DNA of 64,000 nucleotides from Bog-756 sp963727955 (GTDB taxonomy: Bacteria > Actinomycetota > Acidimicrobiia > Acidimicrobiales > RAAP-2): the NCBI GenBank assembly GCA_963727955.1, contig CAVSII010000009.1, forward strand, positions 144,148-208,147, read 5' to 3'. Under the pieces are notes generated by a model. It was given only the letters and a program-made list of their open reading frames with translations. It had not been told where the DNA came from and made no database searches. Both the position numbers and the translations under genes were made by a program. Positions 1 through 8,106 of this stretch are shown in pieces (the first letter of the stretch is position 1; each line of letters starts with the position of its first letter).

Positions 1-1
1 C

Positions 2-142
2 ATCCGGCTCCTCACCGTCTACGCCTTCGACGGGCGGGTCTGGCTCTCCGACCTGGTCGTCGGTGCCCTCTTCGTCGTGGCCGGCGTCGTTGCCTGGAGC
101 CAGCGCTCCAACCCCAGCGACGAGTCCCAAGGGGCGGGATGA
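2..142 (+). CDS. C-terminal end of an unidentified membrane protein (5' truncated by window)
   Basis: An open frame enters from the left edge and ends with TGA at 140-142. It gives 46 residues ending SNPSDESQGAG. A hydrophobic stretch (LSDLVVGALFVVAGVVAW) looks like one membrane helix followed by a short polar tail. The stop overlaps the trxB start as ATGA, so the two are probably co-transcribed and translationally coupled. Too little is visible to name the family. Confidence 0.6.
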   Translation: MRLLTVYAFDGRVWLSDLVVGALFVVAGVVAWSQRSNPSDESQGAG

Positions 143-1104
143 CCGAGTCCCGCCAGGTGGTCATCGTCGGCTCGGGGCCGGCCGGGCTCACGGCCGCCAT
201 CTACTCGTCGCGGGCCCAGCTCGCCCCCCTGATCATCGAAGGTGAGCCCTCCTCCACCAGCGACCAACCGGGGGGGCAGCTGATGCTGACCACCGAGGTG
301 GAGAATTTTCCCGGGTTCGTCGAGGGCATCATGGGCCCCGAGCTCATGCAAGCCTTCCGCGAGCAAGCAGCCCGATTCGGCGCCGAGTACGTCACGGCCA
401 AGGTCTCCCGGGTCGACCTGTCCAGCCGTCCCTTCGGGCTCTGGGTGGGCGACCCCGACGCCGCCGAGCCCACCTACGCCGCCGAAGCTCTGATCATCGC
501 CACCGGCGCCCAGTCCCTCATGCTCAACCTGTCCAACGAGGAGCGGCTCCTGGGCTACGGGGTGTCCACCTGTGCCACCTGCGACGGGTTCTTCTTCCGG
601 GGGAAGGAGATCGTGGTCGTCGGTGGTGGTGACTCGGCCATGGAAGAAGCGCTCTTCCTGACCCGGTTCGCCGACAAGGTCACCATCATCCACCGCCGCG
701 GTGAGCTTCGAGCCTCCAAGCTCATGCAGCAACGAGCCTTCGCCCATCCCAAGATCGCCTTCCGGTGGAACGCCTCGGTCATCGACGTCCTGGGCGAGAC
801 CACCGTCTCCGGAGTGCGGGTGCGGGACAACGTGAGCGAGGAGGAGTTCGACCTCCCGGTGTCGGGACTGTTCGTGGCCATCGGACACGAACCGAACACG
901 TCTCTGTTCAAAGGTCAGATCGAACTCGAGTCCAGCGGATACGTCCGGACCTTCGAGGGGACCCGGACCAACGTCGACGGAGTCTTCGCCTGCGGTGATG
1001 TGCAGGACCACCACTACCGACAGGCCATCACGGCAGCCGGCTCCGGATGCATGGCAGCTATCGACGCCGAGCGCTGGTTGGAGGACCAACACGGCGGGCC
1101 CTGA
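139..1104 (+). CDS. trxB: Thioredoxin reductase (NADPH)
   Basis: Cytosolic flavoprotein that uses NADPH to reduce thioredoxin. The 321-residue length is standard. The FAD dinucleotide motif GSGPAGLTAA lies at residues 11-20, the redox-active CATC pair at Cys145/Cys148 followed by DG, the NADPH motif VVGGGDSAMEEA around 160-171, and the C-terminal FAD motif GVFACGDV near 282-289. It starts by ATGA overlap with the upstream frame. Its substrate gene trxA follows about 140 bp downstream on the same strand, the usual actinobacterial pairing near the origin. Confidence 0.97.
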   Translation: MTESRQVVIVGSGPAGLTAAIYSSRAQLAPLIIEGEPSSTSDQPGGQLMLTTEVENFPGFVEGIMGPELMQAFREQAARFGAEYVTAKVSRVDLSSRPFGLWVGDPDAAEPTYAAEALIIATGAQSLMLNLSNEERLLGYGVSTCATCDGFFFRGKEIVVVGGGDSAMEEALFLTRFADKVTIIHRRGELRASKLMQQRAFAHPKIAFRWNASVIDVLGETTVSGVRVRDNVSEEEFDLPVSGLFVAIGHEPNTSLFKGQIELESSGYVRTFEGTRTNVDGVFACGDVQDHHYRQAITAAGSGCMAAIDAERWLEDQHGGP

Positions 1105-1246
1105 CCCACCCGCCTAGCCCCCCAGGGCTCCCGCCACGGGAATAACACAACAACGGGAATGCCGGGGCCCCGCCCATCGTTGACCTAGCGTGCCGGTAAG
1201 AGTTACCAGGTGCGGCCCGGTTCGACGGGTAGGAGGATCGACCATC

Positions 1247-1573
1247 ATGAGTGAGAAGATCGCGACGTTGAGCGACGCTAGCTTTGACGAGCATGTCAAG
1301 TCCTCGGATGTTCCCGTACTGGTGGACTTCTGGGCGGAATGGTGCGGCCCGTGCAAGATGATCGCTCCCGTTCTGGAGGAGATCGCTTCCGAGCAGGCGG
1401 GGAAGCTCGAAGTGGCCAAGATCAACATCGACGACAATCTCGATGTCACCCGCCGCTTCGACGTGATGAGCATCCCCACACTCATCCTGTTCAAGGATGG
1501 GGAGCCGGCGGCCCGCATCGTAGGGGCCAAGGGCAAGGGTCAACTTCTCCAGGAGCTTTCGGCTCACCTGTAA
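1247..1573 (+). CDS. trxA: Thioredoxin
   Basis: Small cytosolic disulfide reductase of 108 residues, the partner of the thioredoxin reductase just upstream. The active site WCGPCKM has its cysteines at residues 33 and 36, followed by the conserved cis-proline region (SIPTLILFKDG). The ATG at 1247 is chosen over an earlier in-frame GTG at 1190 because AGGAGG lies 10 bp before it and the protein then has the usual thioredoxin N-terminus. A GC-rich stem-loop follows the stop. Confidence 0.97.
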   Translation: MSEKIATLSDASFDEHVKSSDVPVLVDFWAEWCGPCKMIAPVLEEIASEQAGKLEVAKINIDDNLDVTRRFDVMSIPTLILFKDGEPAARIVGAKGKGQLLQELSAHL

Positions 1574-1577
1574 GAGC

Positions 1578-1596
1578 GGTCGGCCTATTGCCGACC
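1578..1596 (+). terminator. Stem-loop after trxA
   Basis: GGTCGGC at 1578-1584 pairs perfectly with GCCGACC at 1590-1596 around a 5-nt loop, 4 bp after the trxA stop. There is no T-run, so intrinsic termination is plausible but unproven. Confidence 0.45.
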
Positions 1597-1655
1597 CCCT
1601 CCGAATTGTCGGTTCTCTCGGACGAACGTTCGTTTGGAGACTCAAGTGTGTCCGG

Positions 1656-2672
1656 GTGCCCGTCCGTCCCCTGGGGACAGGAGTGAGCCCGGAGTCCCCC
1701 GTCCATTTGACCGAGGGCGACCACGGTTCGGCCGTCGTTGACGTTCAGCGCCGGCTCGAGATCCTCGATTTCTCGACCGGATTCGACCAGCGCGGACGCT
1801 ACGGCCACGGAACCCGAGCCGCGGTGGAGGCCTTCCAGTACCGCCGGGGCCTGCGGGTCGACGGGGTCTGCGGACCACAGACCTGGTCGGCCCTGGTCGA
1901 GGCGGGGCGACGCCTCGGCGATCGCTTCCTCTACCGGCGGACGCCCATGCTGCGGGGCGACGACGTGGCCGAGTTGCAACAGCGTCTGAGCGCTCTCGGA
2001 TTCGATACCGGGCGGGTAGACGGCATCTTCGGCGATCTCACCTCGGTGGCCCTCGGCGAGTTCCAGCGTAACGCCGGCTTGCCCGTCGACGGAATTGCCG
2101 GCGCCGCTACGGTTTCCGAGCTGCTCAGATTCGGCACCCGTCATCACAACAGCGAACTGGTCAGTTCGGTCCGGGACCGCGAGCGGTTGCGGGCGGCGCC
2201 CCGCACTCTGGCCGGCAGGCGCGTGGCCATCGGTGAAGAAGGCGGTCTCGATGCCATGGTCGGCGCCCTTCGCCGGCTACTGGTCAACTACGGTGCCGTC
2301 GTCACCACCCACCACCATCCGGACGGCTCCATCCAGGCGTCGGAGGCCAATGCCGGCGATGCCGAGGTCTACATCGGACTGCGAGTCAACGCGGCCGAGC
2401 CGATGTGCTCCGCCGCCTACTACGCCGGCTACCGCTACTCGTCGCCGGGAGGGCGGCGCCTGGCCGAGCTCCTCAGCTCGCGGCTGGCAGACGCTCTCGA
2501 CGTCCCCGACAAGGGCAGCCACGGGATGTCACTCCCCTTGCTCCGAGAGACCCGCATGCCGGCGGTCATCACCGAAATCGGGCCTGCCGCCGTGATGGTC
2601 GAGAGGGGAGCGGTGGTGGCTCGGACGGTGGCCGAGTCACTGGCCGAGTGGGTCGACAGCGCATGGGACTGA
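1656..2672 (+). CDS. cwlM: CwlM-like peptidoglycan-binding protein with degenerate amidase_3 domain
   Basis: 338 residues without a signal peptide. Two peptidoglycan_binding_1 repeats (about 20-75 and 88-150; each with a GIFGDLTSVALGEFQ-like core) precede an N-acetylmuramoyl-L-alanine amidase_3-like region (177-335). The usual first zinc motif DPGHGG is replaced by GEEGGLD and the second His motif (SIHAN type) by GLRVNA; the late Glu (VITEIG) remains. The location between trxA and parB matches mycobacterial cwlM, whose product is a cytoplasmic regulator of MurA rather than a hydrolase. GTG 1656 is used; GTG 1683 is an alternative. The regulatory role here is inferred from position and the lost ligands. 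Confidence 0.82.
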   Translation: MPVRPLGTGVSPESPVHLTEGDHGSAVVDVQRRLEILDFSTGFDQRGRYGHGTRAAVEAFQYRRGLRVDGVCGPQTWSALVEAGRRLGDRFLYRRTPMLRGDDVAELQQRLSALGFDTGRVDGIFGDLTSVALGEFQRNAGLPVDGIAGAATVSELLRFGTRHHNSELVSSVRDRERLRAAPRTLAGRRVAIGEEGGLDAMVGALRRLLVNYGAVVTTHHHPDGSIQASEANAGDAEVYIGLRVNAAEPMCSAAYYAGYRYSSPGGRRLAELLSSRLADALDVPDKGSHGMSLPLLRETRMPAVITEIGPAAVMVERGAVVARTVAESLAEWVDSAWD

Positions 2673-2732
2673 CCGTCCATCGGTTCGGTGGGCTCAGCGC
2701 CTAACCGTGTACAAACGCCCCTCGGGCACGTA

Positions 2733-2761
2733 ATCCACAACCTCATGCACAGGTTGTGGAT
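2733..2761. repeat. Inverted DnaA-box pair / hairpin between convergent cwlM and parB
   Basis: ATCCACAACCT (2733-2743) and AGGTTGTGGAT (2751-2761) are perfect 11-bp inverted arms around CATGCAC. With flanking bases the outer arms read TAATCCACA and TTATCCACA, the latter being the exact consensus DnaA box. The repeat could bind DnaA, act as a bidirectional terminator for the two convergent genes, or both. Confidence 0.6.
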
Positions 2762-2868
2762 AACGCTCTACCACCGGTTAAGGGCACCCGGTCACCCAAA
2801 GTGGCGGAATTTAGGTCGATCCTGATCGTAAACCACTCTCTGTGGTCACAAGATCACAGGCTAAGTGG

Positions 2869-3813
2869 TCAGACCCCGGAAGGTTGAGAGCTACCGAGCA
2901 TAAGCTTGTAGATGCGCTCGAGGTCCTCGAGAGTGGCAAACTCAACGACCACCTTCCCCCGCTTTGATGTCAGGTCGACCTTCACTCGTGTGTTGAGATG
3001 CCCGGACAGGAGCTCCTCGAGCTCGAGGATGCCCGGCGGCGGCAGTCGGTCCGGAACCACCACGGCCGCGGGCTGCTGGCGTTGATCGTCGGTCTCCGGT
3101 GGCAAGGGGTCGGAGCGCTCCACCTGGTGGGATGACCCCTCGGTGTGCACACGCACCATCTCCTCGATAGCCCGCACGCTCAGCCCGTCGGTCACGATCG
3201 ACTTGGCCAACACCTCTTGGTACCCTCGGTCGGGAGTACCCAGCAGGGCGCGGGCATGGCCGGGGCTGATCTGGCCTTCGGCCAAGAGGCGCTGAACACC
3301 CGAAGGAAGTTGGAGGAGGCGGAGGGTGTTGGAAACGGCCGCCCGGCTCTTGCCCACCCGAGTGGCCACCTGGTCGTGGGTGTACCCGAACTCTTCGATG
3401 AGTTGTTGATAAGCGGCGGCTTCCTCGAGGACGTTGAGGTCCTGGCGATGCAGATTCTCCACCAGAGCCTGCTCGAGACTTCGCGATTCATCGGATGTCT
3501 GAACCAGGACGGGGATGGTCTGGAGGCCCGCCCGCCGGGCCGCCCGCCACCGCCGCTCGCCGGCGATGAGCTCGAACTCATCGGCGGCGTCCGCCCCGAT
3601 CTGTCTCACCAGAACGGGCTGGAGGACGCCCAGCTCCTTTATAGAGGCGGCCAACGACGACATGGTGTCCTCGTCGAAAGAGACTCTCGGCTGTCGAGGG
3701 TTGGGCTTGATGCTCCCGATAGGTACGTCCCGAAGAGTCGAAGACCGATCGCCGGACGCCTCGGTGGGGATCAAAGCGCTCAACCCCTTGCCGAGCCCGC
3801 TACGTCGTGCCAC
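2869..3813 (-). CDS. parB: Chromosome-partitioning protein ParB
   Basis: CTP-dependent DNA clamp that loads at parS and spreads to organise the origin. The 314 residues include the CTP-binding motif GERRWRA (85-91), a central helix-turn-helix (THDQVATRVGKSRAAVSNTLRLL, in parts) and a C-terminal dimerisation segment rich in charged residues (KVDLTSKRGKVVVEF). GTG start at 3813 is preceded by AAGGAGG. It overlaps the parA stop by 14 bp, so parA-parB form one coupled operon. parS-type sites lie just upstream of and inside parA. Confidence 0.96.
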   Translation of the reverse strand: MARRSGLGKGLSALIPTEASGDRSSTLRDVPIGSIKPNPRQPRVSFDEDTMSSLAASIKELGVLQPVLVRQIGADAADEFELIAGERRWRAARRAGLQTIPVLVQTSDESRSLEQALVENLHRQDLNVLEEAAAYQQLIEEFGYTHDQVATRVGKSRAAVSNTLRLLQLPSGVQRLLAEGQISPGHARALLGTPDRGYQEVLAKSIVTDGLSVRAIEEMVRVHTEGSSHQVERSDPLPPETDDQRQQPAAVVVPDRLPPPGILELEELLSGHLNTRVKVDLTSKRGKVVVEFATLEDLERIYKLMLGSSQPSGV

Positions 3814-5218
3814 CGCTGACCTCCTTGGCTAGTTCCCGATAGGCGATGGCCCCACGCGACGCCGGGTCAAAGGTTGTGATCGGCTGTCCGAACGAAGGAG
3901 CCTCGGAGAGCCGGACCGTGCGTGGGATCACGCTGCGACACACCTTCCTGCCGAAGTGCTGTCGGACCTCCTCTGCCACCTGGTCGGCCAACTTGGTGCG
4001 GGCGTCGTACATGGTCAGGACGATGGTGGAGATATCCAGCTTGGGGTTGAGGTTCGAGGCCACCAGGTGAACATTGCGCATGAGTTGGCTCAGGCCTTCC
4101 AGGGCGTAGTACTCGCACTGGATGGGAACGAGCACCTCATCGGCAGCAGCCAGCGCATTGACGGTGATGAGGCCCAAGGAAGGGGGGCAGTCGATGAGTA
4201 GGTAGTCGAAGTCGTCGATGACCGATTCGATCGACCGCTTGAGCTTGAGCTCCCGGCTGAAGGCCGGCACCAGCTCGATCTCCGCCCCGGCCAGAGCGAT
4301 GGTGGCCGGAGCAACAAAGAGGTTCTTCATGCTGGTCGGTTCGATGCAGTCCTCCATCGAGGCGTCCCGCATCATCACGTCGTACATCGAGAGCTCGAAG
4401 TTGCGGGCATCGATTCCCAGTCCCGTGGTGGCATTTCCCTGGGGGTCAAGGTCGATGACCAGGACCCGGAAGCCAAGTTCGGCCAGCGCAGCGCCCAGGT
4501 TCACCGAAGTGGTCGTCTTTCCCACGCCCCCTTTCTGGTTGGCCACGGCCATCACCCGTGGAAGGGGGTTGGAGGCCGCCGACTGACCTTCGGGGGTGGA
4601 ATCGGACTTCGTTCCTGTCGCCGGTTCTTCGACCACTTCGGCGCCCTCGGCGCGACCCAGAATCTCTCCTGCCGTTTCCTCCACCGGAGGAGATATGTCC
4701 TCCATCGGAGGCGAGGGGTCAACCTCCACCACGCTGCTCTGAGATTCGCCGGATGCTGGAGATTCGACATTCGACAAAGGCTCAGGCGCGGCAGCGGATG
4801 GATCATCAACATTCATGATGTGCTCATCTGTGACCTCGGAACCGGAGTCGGGAGCCTCGGGGGAGAGAACGCTGTCGAGATGGGCGTGCGCTGTAGCCAC
4901 GTCGGAAATGGTCTCGTACATGGGTGGGGGAGTGGTGGGGTCAGTAGGAGGTCCATCGTCCGGCTCCGCCTCCGCTGGCGATCGCGTCTCAACGAGCTTG
5001 ACGGCCCCACCACCGACGGCACCGGAATCTGGGTCGGACGCGGCTCTCTGCTCATCGAGGAGGAGGGCCTTGTTCCGACGACGTCGACCGCGCATTATCG
5101 GCTCCGCAAATTGGTCGGGTACAAGATCCCTCATCCTTCCTCTTGGCGGGAGCGAAATCAAGCCTTTCTCGGAATGTTTCACGTGAAACCTCGCTTCGGA
5201 ATCACTGAGCGGATCCAC
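3800..5218 (-). CDS. parA: Chromosome-partitioning ATPase ParA (Soj) with long acidic N-terminal extension
   Basis: Walker-type ATPase that moves ParB-parS complexes. The ATPase core starts near residue 221; the deviant Walker A KGGVGKTTT is at 229-237, followed by DLDPQGNAT and the DCPPSLG motif. About 220 residues precede it, rich in Pro, Ser, Asp and Glu, and predicted by eye to be disordered, making the protein 472 residues against 250-350 for most relatives. GTG 5218 has a weak CAGGACA upstream; ATG 5134 or a later Met could be the true start. If 5218 is right, the parS site is translated as FHVKH. Confidence 0.93.
   Translation of the reverse strand: MDPLSDSEARFHVKHSEKGLISLPPRGRMRDLVPDQFAEPIMRGRRRRNKALLLDEQRAASDPDSGAVGGGAVKLVETRSPAEAEPDDGPPTDPTTPPPMYETISDVATAHAHLDSVLSPEAPDSGSEVTDEHIMNVDDPSAAAPEPLSNVESPASGESQSSVVEVDPSPPMEDISPPVEETAGEILGRAEGAEVVEEPATGTKSDSTPEGQSAASNPLPRVMAVANQKGGVGKTTTSVNLGAALAELGFRVLVIDLDPQGNATTGLGIDARNFELSMYDVMMRDASMEDCIEPTSMKNLFVAPATIALAGAEIELVPAFSRELKLKRSIESVIDDFDYLLIDCPPSLGLITVNALAAADEVLVPIQCEYYALEGLSQLMRNVHLVASNLNPKLDISTIVLTMYDARTKLADQVAEEVRQHFGRKVCRSVIPRTVRLSEAPSFGQPITTFDPASRGAIAYRELAKEVSGGTT
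5175..5190. promoter_or_regulatory. parS site 1 (inside the 5' end of parA)
   Basis: TGTTTCACGTGAAACC matches the parS consensus TGTTTCACGTGAAACA at 15 of 16 positions; the inner 14 bp are a perfect palindrome. It sits in the first codons of parA (or its leader, if parA starts later). Confidence 0.93.
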
Positions 5219-5237
5219 CCTCGATGTCCTGAGCCAC

Positions 5238-5251
5238 GTTCCACGTGGAAC
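5238..5251. promoter_or_regulatory. parS-like site 2 (variant palindrome)
   Basis: GTTCCACGTGGAAC is a perfect 14-bp palindrome differing from the parS core by one symmetric change. It lies 20 bp upstream of the parA start and could also serve ParB-dependent autoregulation. Confidence 0.6.
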
Positions 5252-6235
5252 CCTCGTTCGACGGAGGCCAAACGGTGCCCTCCTGCTGTTCGAGGGGAAA
5301 GCTCTCGTTTACTCCATAACTGACCCCACATGAGCCCCAGAGGTGTCGTTCGGCCGGTCCTCTCGTATCCTCTCTCTGTCCCCGCCGCTCGCCGTCATCC
5401 TCGTCGGGTTCTCCTGGCGGACCCCGGCGGAGCGGACAAGGGCTTAAGCCAGCGACCGTCTGCGGGGCCCATCATCCCCTGATGACTCCGGATCCCGACC
5501 CTCTAATCGTCCGCCTCGTGCACTCTCCGATTGAGGCTCTCGATGGCTGTACGCTTTTCCAGATGGAAGATGGGCCCATCGGAGAAACGGGAGAAGCGGC
5601 GACAGTTGGCGTCTTTGGACGATCCCTCTGATGAGCCGGGTTCAACCCTCAAGCTCCCAACCGGGGTTCAGAGGTAACAACCCTCTAGTCGTCCGTGACC
5701 GATTGAACGGTCCGTTACTGTCCCGACGCCTGCGTGAACACGTCCGCAACCCTCGACACAGCGGGCCAACAGGCCTTCCGCTTTCCGTCGGTCGGTAGCG
5801 CCTCTGAGCCCGCCCTGGGCTCCCGAGTCCAACCCTTCCGCTGCCTGTCTCCGAATGGGCGATGCCGGTTGTCCATGTGGAACCTCCCCGCCCCAAAAGG
5901 AAGCGATTTTCCCGTCTCCGTTGAGCGGCACCCCTCGTGAGCCTGCCCGACCCTGAATTGCCGCTAAGCCGAGGTTACGAAGTCCAACCCTCCCCCTGTT
6001 GCCCGGCGTTGGGTTAGCTCCGGATTGGCTCAAGCCCCAGCCGTCATGCCCGTTCGCTGCTCAACCTGGACAATAGGCCCATCGATCGGAGGGAGAGAAA
6101 GTGAGGTCCGGACGCGGTCCGCTTGGGCCGGCACCCGGTGCTGACTCCACCACCGCACCGCCAACAGTGGATCCCTCAACCCCAGGTCCTCGACCTCAAT
6201 ACCCTGGCTCAGGCCGCCCAAAGGGGTCCGCCCTA

Positions 6236-6251
6236 TGTTCCACGTGAAACG
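6236..6251. promoter_or_regulatory. parS site 3 (between rsmG and parA)
   Basis: TGTTCCACGTGAAACG matches the degenerate parS consensus TGTTNCACGTGAAACA at 15 of 16 positions. It lies 44 bp beyond the end of rsmG. Confidence 0.85.
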
Positions 6252-6294
6252 CTCCGCTCGCACGGCAAGGGCAGATGGGGACAGCCCCGGAGAG

Positions 6295-7008
6295 TCAGAA
6301 CAGCGGTCTTTTTGTCGGTATCCCTACCCGCCGCGGGTACCTGTCATCCAGCGCACTGCGCTTGAGGAGGACCCGGTAGCTGAACCGGTCCTCGAGGCGG
6401 ACAAGTCCCGAGTCCTCCAGTCCGAGATTCACCAAACCCTCGACTGGCCAACGTGTTGCCTCTACCGGCGGTTCGGAAACGGTCAACGCTCCGCCGATCG
6501 TCACAAAGGCGGAGCCGCACTCGGCCGTTACCGCAGGCTTACCAAATGCCCGAGCTGTCACCAGCTCGAACCTTTCCCTCAGATGATCAGACCTACCGGC
6601 CTCCTCGGCTCTGGCCCTGACCACCTCCACCTCCCCCGGTCTTTCCCACCGAGCCACTTCTGTCAAAAGGAATTCTGTGCGGCGTTCATTGCTGTCCAGA
6701 AGCACGATGTGGCTGGTGGGCCAACAGGCCAGCAGGACCAGCCCCGGAATTCCTCCACCCGTCCCCATGTCCAGAACCGTCCGGGGGACGGCCTTCAGGG
6801 TCTCCTCGGCAGCAACGGCAAACCCTAAACCGTGGGCGATCTGTTCGGAAACAGGCATGGGCCCCGTGAACCCGCTGTCGGCCGATCGGTCGAGACTTTC
6901 CCGCAGCTGATCGGAGAGCGAAGCCCCAAGTTGGTGCGGGGAGAGCTTCCCGTTCCGTGGGGAGCTCACCGGGTCCGTCGTCCCACGGCGTAGGGCGGAA
7001 TCATCCAT
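6295..7008 (-). CDS. rsmG: 16S rRNA (guanine-527-N7)-methyltransferase RsmG (GidB)
   Basis: SAM-dependent methyltransferase for G527 of 16S rRNA; loss in other actinobacteria gives low-level streptomycin resistance. The SAM motif is DMGTGGGIPGL, followed by LLDSNERRTEFL, and VTARAFGKPAV later in the domain. The 237-residue length is normal. Its place downstream of jag and upstream of parA is the classical order, though the gap to parA is unusually long here. Confidence 0.95.
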   Translation of the reverse strand: MDDSALRRGTTDPVSSPRNGKLSPHQLGASLSDQLRESLDRSADSGFTGPMPVSEQIAHGLGFAVAAEETLKAVPRTVLDMGTGGGIPGLVLLACWPTSHIVLLDSNERRTEFLLTEVARWERPGEVEVVRARAEEAGRSDHLRERFELVTARAFGKPAVTAECGSAFVTIGGALTVSEPPVEATRWPVEGLVNLGLEDSGLVRLEDRFSYRVLLKRSALDDRYPRRVGIPTKRPLF

Positions 7009-7086
7009 CCCCTCCCAGTTCTCCGTTCGCGGACGACCACGTCCCCGTGGTTCGCGGGTCGGATAAGAGGGCGGTGGGCGTTTCGA

Positions 7087-8103
7087 TCAGCCGGAAGGCT
7101 CGATCACAACGTACCGAGTCGGTTCTACCCCTTCGGACCGAGTCTCGACACCATCGATCTCATTGACAGCATCGTGTACCACTTTGCGGTCAGCCGGTGA
7201 CATCGGCTCGAGAGCACGTTCCGCACCAGATTCCTTGACCTCCTCGGCCAAGCCTTCGGTGAAGCGACGCAGGGCAGCGACCCGCTTCTCGCGGTATCCG
7301 GCGACATCGACCAATATGCGGTCCGTGCGACTCTCCGACTGACGCTGCACAAAGGTGCGGGTGAGATCCTGGATGGCGGCCAGGGTGGCTCCCCGCGGAC
7401 CCACCAACAACCCGAGATCACCCCCGGTCGCGGCCACCTGCACGGTGTCCTCATCCACTTCGGTAAAGGTGACGTCGGCCTCGAGGCCGAACTCTTGCAC
7501 CAACCCGGCCAGAAAGCCCTTGGCTGCGTCACCTTGTTGCTCGAGTGTGAGTGACTCTTCCATTTTGCCCTCGCTATCCTCGGAGAGATTCTCTCCCCGT
7601 GCTTGTTTGGCCTGGTCTGCTCCGCCCCGCCCACGCGATCCACGGCGGCGGCGATTCGAATTGGTTGCCGATCCGGAACCGTTACTCCTCGAGCCGGACC
7701 CTTCTCCACCCCCGCTCAGGGTCTGTCCGTCCCCGATCTCGGGCGACGCACCATCTCCCCTCGAGCCATTGGCCCCGGAGCCGTTGGCATTGGCCCGCTT
7801 CTGTTCCGTGGCCGGGCGCGACGAGCTGGCTGATCGGTCGCTACGGGCACCACCCCCGCCGTTTCCTCTACTCGTAGACTCGCGCCGCCGGTCCGACTTG
7901 GGTCGGCGACCCCGCTTGGGCGGCGGAGCTACAGGACGCACCCGGGCCTGAACTCGAGCTTCACCCCGAAGTCGGCCGAACAGGCCGGCCTTGGGTTCAC
8001 TGAGCACGACGAACTCGGCGTCGTCCTCGGCCACTCCGAGCAGATCGAGCACTGTCTCCTTCGCCTCAGGGAGCGACTTACCACTGGCTTCAACCCACTC
8101 CAC
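7087..8103 (-). CDS. jag: RNA-binding protein Jag/KhpB (Jag-N, KH and R3H domains)
   Basis: 338 residues. An N-terminal Jag domain (about 1-50, with GLFGRLRGEARV), then a roughly 120-residue low-complexity Arg/Ser/Gly/Asn linker, a KH domain with the GPRG loop (near residue 233), and a C-terminal R3H motif (PMSPADRKVVHDAV). The protein binds RNA and in firmicutes and mycobacteria influences cell division and envelope growth. GTG start 3 bp after the yidC stop, so it is coupled to yidC. Confidence 0.93.
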   Translation of the reverse strand: MEWVEASGKSLPEAKETVLDLLGVAEDDAEFVVLSEPKAGLFGRLRGEARVQARVRPVAPPPKRGRRPKSDRRRESTSRGNGGGGARSDRSASSSRPATEQKRANANGSGANGSRGDGASPEIGDGQTLSGGGEGSGSRSNGSGSATNSNRRRRGSRGRGGADQAKQARGENLSEDSEGKMEESLTLEQQGDAAKGFLAGLVQEFGLEADVTFTEVDEDTVQVAATGGDLGLLVGPRGATLAAIQDLTRTFVQRQSESRTDRILVDVAGYREKRVAALRRFTEGLAEEVKESGAERALEPMSPADRKVVHDAVNEIDGVETRSEGVEPTRYVVIEPSG

Positions 8104-8106
8104 TTG

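Larger units (their letters stand above)
5219..6294. other. Long parA-rsmG intergenic region: candidate centromere-like zone
   Basis: About 1.08 kb with no convincing gene, in a block where the other leftward gaps are below 80 bp. It carries two more parS-like palindromes and repeated octamers CAACCCTC at 5643, 5678, 5747 and 5985, with close variants at 5248 (GAACCCTC) and 5830 (CAACCCTT). The parA promoter must lie in its left part. Several small frames exist on both strands but none has a credible ribosome site plus recognisable composition. Confidence 0.6.

Noticed and set aside
5668..6033. 121-codon minus-strand frame in the parA-rsmG gap
   Set aside because: Gly/Arg-rich, no ribosome site, interrupted by parS-like words; treated as non-coding.
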